Made by a program: the position numbers and the translations under genes. Shown in pieces: positions 24,401-36,345 of a stretch of DNA of 64,000 nucleotides. The stretch's first letter is position 1, and each line of letters starts with the position of its first letter. Source of the stretch: Antilocapra americana (lineage: Eukaryota; Chordata; Mammalia; Artiodactyla; Antilocapridae); assembly GCA_007570785.1 (NCBI GenBank), contig ML660203.1, positions 8,428,638 through 8,492,637 of the forward strand. Direction: 5' to 3'. The notes beneath the pieces are model-generated. The model made no database searches. It was not told the origin of the DNA and saw nothing but the letters and a program-made list of their open reading frames with translations.

Positions 24401-24956
24401 TTCCATTAAAATACAGGAGTGTGGGAACAGGCAGTGAATGAAAATGAGCAAATTATTCTCAATGGCTCAAGAAAACCAATTCCTCTTGAGGCCGAATTGT
24501 TGAAGGTCTTCCTTATCATGAACTGAAACAGGTTTCATTGTAACTCTGACCCATTTATTTGAAGCTCCACTCTGATATCAGTCAGAACAAGACTAACGAC
24601 TAATCTGACTTTTATGTCCCATGCCCAAATCCATCCACTCCTCTGGGATGGAAGAGTTTGTTTTCAAATTTCACATTAATGTATTCAACAAATCATTAGT
24701 GAGCACTGTCAGAAAGGCACTGTGCTGGAAATCAGGAATCAGAAATCCAACTCAGTCCCAGCTCCTGCCCACCCAGGAAGACAAAACACTAACTCGGAGA
24801 AGAGATGAAGGAGCTCTAAGAAAGGGCAAAGGGAGGACAACCATCTGAAAGTCTCAATTTAATTGACAACATCTACTAAAGAATAAAAAAGAGTTCAACA
24901 CAAAAGTAGGAATTTAGATGACATAAGTTTTTACTTCTTACATTTAAACACACATT

Positions 24957-25105
24957 TCTTTTTTTTTTTTTTAATTTTCTTTACTTTATTGTGTTGGTTT
25001 TGCCATACATTGACATGAATCTGCCATGGGTATACATATGTTCCCCTCCAGAACCCCCCTCCCTCCTCCCTCCTGATTCCCTCCCCCTGGGTCATCTCGG
25101 TAAAC
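24957..25105 (-). mobile_element. Young ruminant L1 3' UTR fragment
   Basis: Antisense L1_BT-type 3' end: ttgtgttggttttgccatac, attgacatgaatctgccatg, then the C-rich stretch and ctgggtcatctcgg. Confidence 0.8.
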
Positions 25106-25350
25106 ACACATTTCTCTCAAGCTGCAAGAGGGCTAAGATTCTGTAGCATTTAACTTATGCATTCTTCAGGGCCTTAGATTTTTTCTTCCAAAATGTTCTA
25201 GTTCCAGAATAGGAAGAGGAAATATGTTCAATGAAGACACCCAGGAAAACTATGAGAAAAAAAATCTGATGCAATCTGTACTCATATATGATTCCATTTT
25301 AAAGACCCTGGCAGGATTTCAAAATACTCCTTTACATTCAAATTTCCCTA

Positions 25351-25462
25351 CAGGGAATTCCCTGGTGGTCCAGTGGTTAGGGGTCATGGGTTCAATCCCT
25401 GGGGGGAACTACGTTGTCATGCAGCAAGGTCAAAAAAATTTAATCGAAAATAAAAAAACAAA
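25351..25462 (+). mobile_element. CHR-1-type SINE with internal deletion
   Basis: ttccctggtggtccagtggt head; the middle is shortened, joining directly to tcatgggttcaatccctgg, then an A-rich tail. Confidence 0.85.
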
Positions 25463-25839
25463 TTACCCTACAATATGTGCTCACTGCTAAACAGGAGACA
25501 GAGAGCCTAGTTTATTCCCTTAAATACAGTATTTGCAACCAGTGCCCCTGTATCAATGATAATGAAAGCTTTAAATGTATACAGTATAATACAGTTTAAA
25601 GGGCACTTTCACAAACAGAAAACTTGGAGAAAATAACTCCAACACAAAAGGCCAAAGGGCTAACTTACTTTATTAACAAGGAGTGCATATAAACCAAGAA
25701 CAAAAGAGCCAAACAACTCACTTAAAAATGAGGAAAATGTAAGAACTGGCAGATTTCCAGGTAGAGAAGGGAGAGGCTTGGGAGGAAGGGGAGCAGGACT
25801 AATACAAAGATCTAATAAGCATATGATTATATTATCCAC

Positions 25840-26340
25840 ATAACATCATCCTAACTAAAGGAAATGCAAACCAAAGTAACAATTTTTCACTCTTCAGGCT
25901 AATAATTTCAAAATAAAATACCCAGTGCTTTCAGGGATGAGGGAAAATGATGCTTATACTATGTTGGTAGAAGCATAAATTGGAAAATCTTATCTAGAGG
26001 CAACTTGACACTATCTACAAATATGCAAATACCTGCAAGGCAATAGACCCATAGCCAGTGACATCCTACAGATATATCCCCCAAAGTCTTCCAAATTATC
26101 TATGAGGGTGAACAATAAGTTTCTGCAATTAGAATGCCCATTAAAAGAGGCCCACTTAAATGAATTATGGCCATCTATACAACAGAATGTGGTACAGCTA
26201 TTAAAAGGAAAAATGGTAAGCTGTAGATGCTGATATGGAGCCACAAGATACACTGTCAAGTAAAAAAAGCATGGTATAGAGGCAGGTATACAGTATTACC
26301 TCTTTAATACAAATAAACATATATATAAACAGATCTATTA
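25840..26340 (+). mobile_element. Old L1 3' region
   Basis: Diverged L1: tgttggtagaagcataaatt, acctgcaaggcaatagaccc, acaacagaatgtggtacagc. Family uncertain. Confidence 0.55.
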
Positions 26341-26349
26341 TATGCATAT

Positions 26350-26586
26350 TCTTTGGCCACCTCATGTGAAGAGTTGACTCATTGGAAAAGACCCTGATGC
26401 TGGGAAGGACTGGGGGCAGGAGGAGAAGGGGACAAGAGAGGATGAGATGGCTGAATGGCATCACTGACTCGATGGACATGGGTTTGGGTAGACCCCAGGA
26501 GTTGGTGATGGACAGGGAAGCCTGGCGTGCTGTAATTCATGGGGTGGCAAAGAGTAAGACACAACTGAGTGACTGAACTGAACTGA
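26350..26586 (+). mobile_element. BovB LINE 3' terminus, copy 1
   Basis: Sense BovB end: gaccctgatgctgggaagga, atggacatgggtttgggtag, closing with tgactgaactgaactga. The frame retains the BovB C-terminal motif ending [20 protein letters not shown]. Confidence 0.88.
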
Positions 26587-26806
26587 TGCAAAGAAGATTC
26601 ACTGGAAATGACCTTGATGCTGGGAAAGATTGAAGGCAGGAGGTGAAGGGGATGACAGAAGATGAGATGGTTGGATGGCATCACCAACTCGATGGACATG
26701 AGTTTGAGCAGGCTCCAGGAGCTGGTGATGGACAGGGAAGCCTGGCGTGCTGCAGTCCATGTGGTCACAAAAAATCGGACACAACTTAGCCACTGAACTG
26801 AACTGA
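26587..26806 (+). mobile_element. BovB LINE 3' terminus, copy 2
   Basis: A second BovB end directly after copy 1 in the same orientation: accttgatgctgggaaagat, atggacatgagtttgagcag, ccactgaactgaactga. More diverged in its middle. Confidence 0.88.
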
Positions 26807-26819
26807 AGAATGTACTTCT

Positions 26820-27120
26820 TAGGCTTCCCTGATGGCTCAGTGGTAAAGAATCCGCCTGCCAATGCAGGAAACACGAGTTTGATCCCTGGTGCAGGAAGAT
26901 CCTACATGCCTCAGAGCAACCTAGCCTGTGCACAACTACTGAGCCTGTGCTCTAGAGTCCTGGAATGGCACCTACTGAACTCCACGCACCATGCAGCTCG
27001 TGCTCCGCAACAAGAGAAGCCATCGTAACGAGAAACCTTCACACTGCAACCAGACACTAGTCCCAACTCACAACTAGAGAAAAGTCCTTGCAGCAACGAA
27101 GACCCAGCACAGCCAAAAAT
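26820..27120 (+). mobile_element. CHR-2-type long SINE
   Basis: gatggctcagtggtaaagaa head, gctccgcaacaagagaagcc body, gacccagcacagccaaaaat and TTAA-rich tail. Confidence 0.88.
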
Positions 27121-27165
27121 TAATTAATTGTCTAATTATTTTTTTAAAAAGAAAGAATGTGTATC

Positions 27166-27290
27166 TTGGGACTTCCCTGGTGGCCCAATAGTTAAGATTC
27201 TGCTCTTCCACAGCAGGGGAAATGGGTTAGATCCCTGGTCAGGGAAGCTCCTGTATGCCACACAGTGGGAGGAAGAAAAAAAAAAGATCT
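27166..27290 (+). mobile_element. CHR-1-type SINE
   Basis: gggacttccctggtggccca head, gatccctggtcagggaagct box, A-rich tail. Confidence 0.85.
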
Positions 27291-27679
27291 GCAAAGCCCC
27301 TGTATGTCTAGCACAGAGTAGGTGTTCAAAAAACAGCAGAATTTTCTGAATTCATGATATATTTATAGTTAATGTACTGACATGGACTCTGGATTTTATT
27401 TTGGGAGAGGTTTAAGAGCACGGTAGCCATGGTAACTGGAGGCCCTGCCCTCAGCAAACCTAATGTGCTGGGGAGAAGAGACTAAGGACTCAAAATAACA
27501 AAGAATTTGTGATAGGTGGGCAGGGAACAGATCTTTCAACGAGCTGGCTCTCATCAAGGTTAAGAGAAAATAAACTCTGAAGATTGGCAACCTCCAGAAA
27601 CTACAGAATGGGCTTTACAATAAACCAGTAGTGCTTACACTAGGCTTGCAATTCAATCTCCATTAAAGGATGATGGTAC

Positions 27680-28510
27680 CTTTTAAAGTTAATGTACACC
27701 TCACACCAGCCGAAATGGCTTATCATCAAAAAATTCACAAACAGTAAATGCTGGAGAGGGTGTGGAGAGAAAGGAATCCTCCTATACTGTTTGTGGGAAT
27801 GTAAACTGGTGCAGCCACTAGGGAGAACAGTATGGAGATTCCTTAAAAAACCAAAAACAGACCTACCATATGATCTTGCAATCCCACTCTTGGGCATGCA
27901 TCTGGAGAAAAGCATGGTCTGAAGATATATGCACCCCAATATTCACTGGGGCATTGTTTACAATAGCCAGGACATGGAAGCAATCTAAATGTCCATCGAC
28001 AGAGGAATGGATAAAGAAGATGTGGTACACATAATATTATTCAGCCATTAAAAAAAAAAGAAAGAACGCCATTTGCAGCAACATGGGTGGACCTATAGAT
28101 TGTCATACTAAGTCAGACAAAGAAGGAGAAATATCTTATGACATCCTTTATATGTGGAATCTAAAAATAAATGATAAAACAGATTCACAGGCTTAGAGAA
28201 AGAACTTTTGGCTGCTGGGGTGATGGATGGGGGAAGGGATACTTAAGGAGTTTGGGATCAACATATACCCACTGCTGTATTTAAAATGTATAAACAAGGT
28301 AGTACTGTAGAGCACAGGGAACTCGGCTCATGTTATGTGGCATCCTGGATGGGAGGGGAGTTTGAGGGAGAAGGGATACATATATATGTATGGCTGAGGT
28401 TCCTGCTCCCCCCACCGCCGCCCCTCTGCCAACTACCTGAAACTATCACAACATTGTTGACCTGCTATACTCCAATACAAAATAAAAAGGTTAAAAATAT
28501 ATAAAAAACA
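27680..28510 (+). mobile_element. L1 3' end with ORF2 C-terminus
   Basis: A 76-residue frame at 27692-27922 retains the L1 ORF2 tail ([21 protein letters not shown]). The 3' UTR follows (gtagtactgtagagcaca, cctgaaactatcacaacatt) with an A-rich end. Confidence 0.9.
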
Positions 28511-28599
28511 AAATAAGAAAAAAATAAGCTTAATGTAACCCCCTTTCAAACTGAAGGACACTTCAAGCGAAAGACCAGCTTAAATCTTTATGCCTCCTT

Positions 28600-28950
28600 C
28601 ATTCAGTATTCACTGAGAGCTGGCTCTGTGCCAGGGCCCTGAGACAGCAGGCAGGAGAACGGGACACCCCCGGCCCTGTTCTCTAGCAAGGAAGGCAGAA
28701 ACAGGATAACACATATGCAAATAAGATCGTTTCTGGGAGGGTAAGTTCTGTAGCCGAAAACCCAACAAAACAACGTGAGCCAGTTGACAACGTGGCAGGA
28801 TCCTTTAGATGAGGCTGTTAGAAAGAATTCTGAGGAGCTAAGGTCTGAGCAGAGATCTAAACGACAAGGAGACAACTACGTGAAGATCTAGAGGAAAAGA
28901 ATTCTAGGCAGAGGCGAAGTCCTAGAGGCAAGGTGTCTCAGCAGAAATGA
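28600..28950 (-). mobile_element. L2 LINE fragment
   Basis: Antisense L2: gtctgagcagagatctaaac, gaattctaggcagaggcgaa, gtcctagaggcaaggtgtct. The left part is less certain. Confidence 0.6.
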
Positions 28951-29154
28951 GCTCCCCGCCAATCCCCCCCACAGCCCTGAGCCGAGGAGGTAGAAACGCT
29001 CGCTGCAGCCCTGCAGCCCTGACTGTAGTTCCAGAAGAGCACACACAGTGTCAGCAGGTCCAGGGACACCTACAACTCACAGGAGGAAGCGTCCAAGCGG
29101 GCTCTTCCAAAGTTCTGTCTTGGAAGAAGGCCAGGCAGTACTCAGGGATGGGCA

Positions 29155-29365
29155 GACAGGTTTCAGAATCAGATTCTGACCAATCCTGGCTCCATTCACT
29201 GCCTGCTAAGTGAAGATGTGAAAAATCACTGAGCCTCCCTGTTTGCCCTTCTCTAAAAGGGGACAAAGAACCCCTACCTCCTGGGGTTATGAGGCTAAGT
29301 GAGCTAATGGACGTCAAGCGCTCAGAACAGTACACACCAAGTATTCAATATTGGTGATAAGACGG
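29155..29365 (+). mobile_element. MIR
   Basis: Sense MIR: tcctggctccattcactgcc, gaaaaatcactgagcctccc, ggttatgaggctaagtgagc, aagcgctcagaacagtaca. Confidence 0.75.
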
Positions 29366-29484
29366 CTGTGTGACAGTAGCAGCACTAGCAAAAAGGACGT
29401 CAAACACAAAGGATTACGGCCACTGTTGTTATGCAACATTAACAAATAGTATTCAATATAACGAACATAAAAAGAGCACATCTA

Positions 29485-29769
29485 GGGAGCTCCCTGGCGG
29501 TCCAGAGGTTAAGAATCCACCTGCCAAAGGAAGGGACATGGATTTGATCCCTGGTCTGGGAACTCAGATCCCACATGCAACTAAGCCCTTGTGTCACAAC
29601 TACCACCCTTAAGGTCTAGAGCAGAGGCTCCACGACAAGAGAAGCCACTGCAACCAGAAGCCCATGTACCGTAACTAGAGAGTAGGCCCCATCTGCTGCA
29701 TCAAAGAAAGCCCATGAGCAGCAACAAAGACCCAGCACAGGCAAAAATAAATTAAAAACAAATTTTTTT
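29485..29769 (+). mobile_element. CHR-2-type long SINE
   Basis: ctccctggcggtccagaggt head and gcaacaaagacccagcacag tail. The target duplication is aaagagcacatc at both ends. Confidence 0.9.
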
Positions 29770-30483
29770 AAAGAGCACATCCATAATCGTAGAGAACTGA
29801 CAAGTTGTTTCAAGTAGGGGCAAAGGCCCCTCCATCACTAATTTGTCCTCAGTGACACAGAAAGAAGACTCAGTCTAAAGCCAATCATTACCACTCCCTC
29901 AGGCTTGCCCAAATCACACTGATAGAACTGGATTAGCCTCTTTTACTTGAAAAGGTAGAGAAAGAAACAAGGGAAGAAGGGAGGAAAGGAAGGAGGAAGA
30001 AAGAAAAGTAGGATAAAAAAAAATTCTCTTACTCTCTTCCCAGATACTTGAAATGCTTTCTCTAGAAGTGAAGTTGTTTTCTACCACAATTAAAATTCAG
30101 ACAGACAACAAACACAGGTTGAGCTTACGTCTTCTGAATTACTGAGAATGAACAAGTTAAACGAGGGGCTCTTCCCAGAAACAGTGGAAAGGAGCCCAGG
30201 CTTAACTCCAGAATATATTTGCTGAATGACCGACCTTTGGCACATTACTCAACCTCACTGAGCTAATCATCTTACCCTCACAAGTTCCTTCTCCTTTTCT
30301 CCCCATCACAGTTTGAGGTCCCAAGACTGGCCAATGTGCCAAGCCAGGAACATGGGCATTGCCTTCACATCTCACTGTCAGTCAACATTCTGTCACACCT
30401 ACTTCTAGGTTTCTCCCACGAGTGGCTGCCCAGTTCAGGCCCCCATCAGTTCTAATCCAATTACTGCAACAACTCTCCTGCTT

Positions 30484-30690
30484 CCCAGGTGGCGCTAGTG
30501 GCAAAGAACTAGCCTGTCAAAGCAGAGAAGTGAGTTCCAGTCCCTGGGTCAGAAAGATCCCCTGTGGGAGGCCATGGCAACCCACTCCAGTATTCTTGCT
30601 TGGGAAATCCCATGGACAGAGGAGCCCGGCAGGCTACAGTCCATGGGGTCACAAAGAGTCTCACACGACTGAAGCGCCTTAGCACACACA
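30484..30690 (+). mobile_element. Bov-tA SINE
   Basis: Full-length: caggtggcgctagtggcaaa head, caacccactccagtattctt, acagtccatggggtcacaaa. Confidence 0.9.
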
Positions 30691-30789
30691 AACTCAACAG
30701 CTCTCAGTGGAGCTCAAAACCTCCAGCCACACGTTCCCCAGATCCAAATCAATACCGTCTTATAAGCTGACTTCTGAGCGGTTTTTTTT

Positions 30790-31000
30790 ATGATAGACAC
30801 TATTCTAAGTGCTGTATAGATACATCATCTCATTTAGTATCTACCTCATAGGTCTGTGATGAGAATTATTATTATTGTCATTTTAGAGATGAAAAAACTA
30901 AGGTTCAGAAAGTAAGCTGCCCAAATGACAAAGCTGGGCTTAGGAATGAATCCAGGTAATCCAACTAGTCATCTAACTGTGGCTACTCTTCATCAGTACT
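30790..31000 (-). mobile_element. MIR
   Basis: Antisense MIR: tctacctcataggtctgtga, gtcattttagagatgaaaaa, ctaaggttcagaaagtaagc. Confidence 0.85.
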
Positions 31001-31254
31001 ACTTCACTAATACTTCTAAAGTACAAATCTGACCATAAGACACCTCTGTTTAAAACTTCAGGTTATATGTCAATTACATCTCAAAAAAAAAAAAAAAAAA
31101 TCAGTAGTTCCCTACAGAACAGAGTTCAAACTACTCAGTGTAGCATCAGGGCCTCCAGTGAGTTAGCAACTATGACCAAGTCAAACCAGGGGCTGTTAAA
31201 AGATGGGAATTTAAAAGGAGTGGAGCAGACAATCAGCAGAGGGCCAGTGGCACA

Positions 31255-31600
31255 TGGTGGTTATGAGCCAGAATTCTAAAGAGACTGCCTGGGTTTGACC
31301 CCCAGCTCCACCATTTTCCATATAACCTTGCACAAGTCATTTCCTCTCTGAGCCTCAAGCTACTCATCTGTAAAACAGGGATAGTACCAGTACTTACTTC
31401 GTACCTTCCTATAGGTGCTATGAAGATCAAAATTACTTAACACAGGGATTTCCCTGCTGGTCCAGTGGTTAAGAAACCCTGCTTCCAGGGCAGGGGGCAC
31501 AAGTTTGATCCCTAGTCAGGGAACTAAGATTCCACAGGCCACATGATGCAGCCAAAAAAAAGCAAAAATTACTTATCACAGAGCCTGGCACATGACAACT
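31255..31600 (+). mobile_element. MIR split by a SINE
   Basis: Sense MIR: gactgcctgggtttgacccc, caagtcatttcctctctgag, ctcatctgtaaaacagggat. It resumes after a CHR-1 insertion with gagcctggcacatgac. Confidence 0.88.
31446..31564 (+). mobile_element. CHR-1-type SINE inside MIR
   Basis: ttccctgctggtccagtggt head, A-rich tail. A 17-base target duplication, aaaattacttaacacag (31429-31445) and aaaattacttatcacag (31565-31581), differs at one base. Confidence 0.93.
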
Positions 31601-32459
31601 TCTCGAGGTTATTACTGCTCATGCCTCCCACACACCCAGACTCCCTGCAACGCTGCTTCTTCTCTGCCTGGTCCTTCAGATGGGGCTCAACCATCAGCAC
31701 CTCCTCAAAGAGCTGCTGGGCCAGGGCTCACCCCATTATTCACCCGTGGCAGCCTTACCTGTTACATGGGTCACAACACAGCATTCTACACACAGAAACT
31801 GCCTGAGCCGATCTCTCCTCAGGCATTTAACTCCTCATAGGCACCCCCAGAGTCTAACAAGCAGCATCTAACTTGGCAGTCAGATGCTTCTTTAATGAGA
31901 TAACCTTAGTTTCCTCATTGACAAGATAGAAGAAAGAAAAGAAAGAGATCAGTATCACCCATCTTGAGGGATATAGGAATTCAAGGAGACAATTCCATGA
32001 AGACTCTTTGAAAAGTGCTCTCCACAGGTAAATGTAGGAACTGGTGTTGTTCCACAGCAGTAAGGCAAAGCACAGGGAAACGGGCACCTGAAGACAGACC
32101 AGAATCTAGCCCCTGGAGCCTCAGAAAAGCTGTACCCTGTTTTCAGTCATTGGGAGGGCTCTATAAATGGTGTCACACAGCTCTGGAATGGGTTTGTGTG
32201 GGTTCTTTTTAGGGAAGGGAATATTTTTTAAAACAAATCTGATTAAACTGTTCTTACAGAATTCCTTAAGTGAGGTATCACTATATTACAAAGGAAAACA
32301 ATTTGGAGATGGAGTCATTATCCCATGGGACCTCCAAAGACATTTCCCTAAATTACAACCAATTCACTGTACATGGGGTTTTAAAGATAAATAAAAACTA
32401 TTTAATAGTCAATTAATTACTCTTTAAGTATTATCATTACTGGTCTTTACTATTAATAC

Positions 32460-32660
32460 CAGGAGGTGGCTAACTTTTACTGAGTTTTTCACGTGCTAAT
32501 CCATGAAAAATACTTCATTCCCAACAATGCAGAAAAGTCAGCAGTATTATCCTATTTTTCAGAACAGGGAAAACAGACTTAGAGCAAGTAACTTGCTCTT
32601 GGTCACCTGGCTAGAAGGAAGAGCTGGGTTTTTAAAAGCAGGACCTACTCCAACACCCAC
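32460..32660 (-). mobile_element. MIR
   Basis: Antisense MIR: aacttttactgagtttttca, gagcaagtaacttgctcttg, ggtcacctggctagaaggaa. Confidence 0.75.
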
Positions 32661-32696
32661 TGTATTTATATTGCATTTAAAAATAAGCCCTTTGAA

Positions 32697-33355
32697 TAAA
32701 GATGTGGTACATATATACAATGGAATACTATTCAGTCATAAAAAAGAACAAAATAATGCAGCATGCAGCAACATGGATGCAACTAGACATTATCATACTA
32801 AGTGAAGTAAGTCAGAAAGAGAAAGACAAATACTATGACATCATTTATATGTGGAATCTAATATATGACACATGCATGCATGCTCAGTCACTTCAGTCGT
32901 GTCCAACTCTTTGCAACCCCATGGACTATAGCTTACCAGGCTCCTCTGTCCATGAGATTCTACAGGCAAGTATACTAGAGTGGGTTGCCATGTCCTCATC
33001 AATATATGACACAAATGAACTTATTTACAAAACAGAAACAGACTCACAGACATACAGAACAGATCACACGTCTCCTTGTGGTTGCCAAGGGGATGGGACG
33101 TGGAAGAGGGAAGGACTGGGAATCTAGAATTAGCATATATAAACTATCTTACATAGAATGAATTAACAACAAGGTCCTACTATATAGCACAGGGAACGAT
33201 ATCCAATCTCCTGGGATAAACCATAATGGAAAAGAATATTAAAAAAAGAATGTATATACGTATATAACCAAGTCACTTTGCTGTACAATAAAGATTGGCA
33301 TGTCGTAAATCAACTGTACTTCAATTTTTAAAAACTAAACTAAATTTTTTTTTTA
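32697..33355 (+). mobile_element. L1 3' UTR
   Basis: gatgtggtacatatatacaa, agcaacatggatgcaactag, agtgaagtaagtcagaaaga, then the terminal part (gtacaataaagattggcatg). A Bov SINE interrupts it at 32873-33000. Confidence 0.88.
32873..33000 (-). mobile_element. Truncated Bov-tA/BOV-A SINE inside L1
   Basis: Antisense: tcagtcgtgtccaactcttt, ccatggactatagcttacca. Perfect target duplication aatatatgacaca at 32860-32872 and 33001-33013. Confidence 0.9.
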
Positions 33356-33365
33356 AAAGGGCTGA

Positions 33366-33480
33366 GGAAATTCCCTAGTGGTTCAGTGGTTAGGACTTGG
33401 CACTTTCGTTTCTGGGGGCCCAGGTTAGATCTCTGGTGGGAACTAAGATCCTGCAAACACCACAGCCAAGAAAAAAAATA
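33366..33480 (+). mobile_element. CHR-1-type SINE
   Basis: ttccctagtggttcagtggt head, caggttagatctctggtggg box, ccacagccaagaaaaaaaat tail. Confidence 0.85.
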
Positions 33481-33493
33481 TTAAGGCCTTTGA

Positions 33494-33680
33494 ACAACAA
33501 GGTTCTACAGTATAGCACAGAGAACTATATTCAGTACACTCCTATGATAAACCATAATGGAAAAGAATATTTTAAAAAGGATGTATATTTGTATAAATGA
33601 ATCATTTTGCTGTACAGTAGAAATTAATACAATATTATAAATCAACTACACTTCAATTTAAAATATATACATATTTTATA
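33494..33680 (+). mobile_element. L1 3' tail, severely truncated
   Basis: Only the last part of the L1 3' UTR (tagcacagagaactatattc, atcaactacacttcaattta). Perfect target duplication aaggcctttga at 33483-33493 and 33681-33691. Confidence 0.88.
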
Positions 33681-33894
33681 AAGGCCTTTGAGAAACCTGA
33701 ACACTAATGATATTAAAGAATTACTGTTAAATTACTTTGTAAGAAAATAAGAAACAAATTTTAAGTGTTCTCTCTTACAAAAAGTACTAACGTAGTTACA
33801 GATGAAATATCAAGAAACAAGGTCAATGAGGGGATTTTACAAACATTTTATAAAACGTATAAAACAAATTAACGGTAATATATACTCAACTCTT

Positions 33895-34010
33895 CACAGC
33901 TCACCAAGTTTTAATAACCTTATAAATTAGATTTTCTTATTCCCATTTTACAGATTAGGAAATGGAGAGAAAGGGCAACATTTATCGATATTTCTAACGA
34001 TAGATGTGAG
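33895..34010 (-). mobile_element. MIR fragment
   Basis: Antisense: cttattcccattttacagat followed by taggaaatggagagaaag. Confidence 0.65.
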
Positions 34011-34574
34011 GCTAATATACTTGAGAGAGAAAACTGGTCCAGATAGGTTAACTCGCCATGCTGGAAGTCTGTCTCCAATGTCTGTGCCACAGGGAAAGTC
34101 CCAAGAGGTTTGAGCCCCACACACCCACATGGCATGGAGCCCCAAGAGAGTGGCAGATGCCTCCAAATTCTGGTTCTTCGCCACCACGTATCATGCAGCC
34201 TGGACATGAAAGGTGGTATCTTTAACTATCATGCCTTTCTGAATTGCAGATGCATAAATTTCATACAGAGCAGAGCATGACCGACTTCCTACCCATCAAA
34301 TCACTCTAAGGGGCTGTCAAGCAGCAACAACCAGCCATGCTCCGGAGAGTCTCAAGAGGGGAGAAAAGCAGTCTCAGCTGAGAGAGTTCAGCTTCTACAA
34401 TTAAGGGAAGTTTCCATGGTCAGGAACGGAATCTGAGATGAGGTGGCAAAGCCACGTCTTCTCTCGCAGTGCCTCAGTCCTGTGTTTCAGGCTGCCACCT
34501 GTTTGATGCTGTGACCAATGTGACTTATTCAAACCCTGAGGGAGAAAGGTAAGGCAGCTGTTGAGAGGAGGATG

Positions 34575-34720
34575 TATGAGCACCAAACTTGAAGGCAAAG
34601 CAACCTGGGTCATTAGCCAAGTGACCTTGGACAAATAAAGTATTTAATCTCAGTTTTCTTGTCTACTAGGTGAGAATAATAGATAAAATTGTAAATGTTC
34701 AATAAGATCTAACAGAGTGC
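34575..34720 (+). mobile_element. MIR fragment
   Basis: Sense: aagtgaccttggacaaataa, aatctcagttttcttgtcta, atgttcaataagatc. Confidence 0.65.
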
Positions 34721-34977
34721 TCCAAAAACTGCTAACTAAATTGCCAATATTCCCAGGCAAGGGTTCCATAACCTAGAAATCCCAGTACCTGTAGAAGCAA
34801 GGTAGATGCGTCAATCCACCTAGTCATGCACCTTTTCGACACAAATAAGAGACCTCATGAAAATCAGGTCTCTACTAGGACAAAGAAAACCAAAGACTCA
34901 TCTAAGATGCCTGGGAGTCAGTCTTTAAAATTCTAGAATTATGTTCCTGACAAGGGATAAGCTCTTATCAAATATAT

Positions 34978-35184
34978 TAGTGTTAGTCGCTCAGTCGAGT
35001 CCAACTCTTTGCAACCCCATGGACTGTAGCCAGCCAGGCTCCTCTGTCCATGGAATTCTCTAGGCAAGAGAGTGGAGTAGGTAGGCATTCCCTTCTCCAG
35101 AGTATCTTCCCAATCCAGGGATTGAACACAGGTCTCCTGCATTGCAGGCCGATTCTTTACCGTCTGAACCACCAGGGGAGCCCC
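34978..35184 (-). mobile_element. Bov-tA SINE
   Basis: Full-length antisense copy: tagtcgctcagtcgagtcca, ctcctgcattgcaggccgat, tgaaccaccaggggagcccc. Confidence 0.92.
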
Positions 35185-36224
35185 AGTTTAAACCCTTCCC
35201 CAGGCCCCTCCTCTTCCTCCTTCCCCTAAGTCCACTGATTCAGGCACCACCTCCCTTTCATATTGCTACAACTGCCCTATTTATGTTTGGTGACTCATAC
35301 TCAGCTCCTAAAATTTTACATGATTTCTACATGCTCATCTCTTCCATTATTTGGCCAAAGAAAACAAAGGACAGCTGGATACCTAACATGAGATCCAGCA
35401 AAGCTGTTACAGCATCATTACAAATCAAGGTTTCAATTTTCAACAGGTTACCCCAAGGTTAATCAACAACCTGTAAAGAGCAGTTGCTGAGATGAGTAAG
35501 AGAGAAAAAAGTCTTTCTCCAAGCTTACAACCTAACCAAGGAAGCGCTAAGTACACATTTTGGTTTAAAGAAAATTTATTTTTTAAAAAAAAAGGTCATC
35601 AAGAAACATGAAACTTCCCCACCACCACCACCTATAATTTCTTAGAAAGATGAGTAAGGGGCATTAGGAGGTTATATTCACTTCTGACCCCCAATCTGGG
35701 AGACCTAAAGAGAAGAGGGCTAAAAGCATGACATTCATTTTCCCCAAACTCCAGTCAAGGGCAAACTACCTGCTTCATTTTTAAATTTCATTCTATCTAC
35801 TCTGCTAATTCAAAGTAAAAATGAAAGCTGGGGTGAGCAGGAGAGGAAGACATTTTTAAAACACACATCAGATAAGAAAACCTATAAATAAAGTTGTGTG
35901 TAAACTACAGACTCCCTCTTTGTGATTCAGGGAAGTAGCTAACACTGAATAGAGAATTCAAAAAGACTTCCTTGGGAAGCTTAGACAGTTTTGAATGAAC
36001 TAAAGCATGGAAATGGCAGAGACACTGAGGTAGAAGAATGCTGAAGTTGGGTTGGAGGACAATTGGCTGCCTCGGCTAGAAGAGTCAGTGGCAGAAGTGA
36101 CTCGGACACAGAAATGATTGGCAGCAAGCCCAACAGCACGTGAAGGAAATCAGATCTGCTATAACAATCGCCCACAGGCACTGGGTTTCTAAGCAAGGTG
36201 CGGACAAAGGCTCAGAGCACAGTA

Positions 36225-36345
36225 GACCTTCGAGATAATCAGCCCCTCGTTTTACAAACGGAGAGAATGAGGTCCATTCGCATTAAGTGACTTGCCTGAG
36301 GTCTCACAGTGAGTGGAAGTGCTGGGACTAGAGCCAAATCAAGAT
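36225..36345 (-). mobile_element. MIR
   Basis: Antisense MIR core: ttttacaaacggagagaatg, aagtgacttgcctgaggtct, agtggaagtgctgggactag. Confidence 0.8.

Noticed and set aside
26379..26933. Minus-strand 184-codon frame
   Set aside because: Antisense translation of two tandem BovB ends; the duplicated peptide segments mirror the duplicated repeat.
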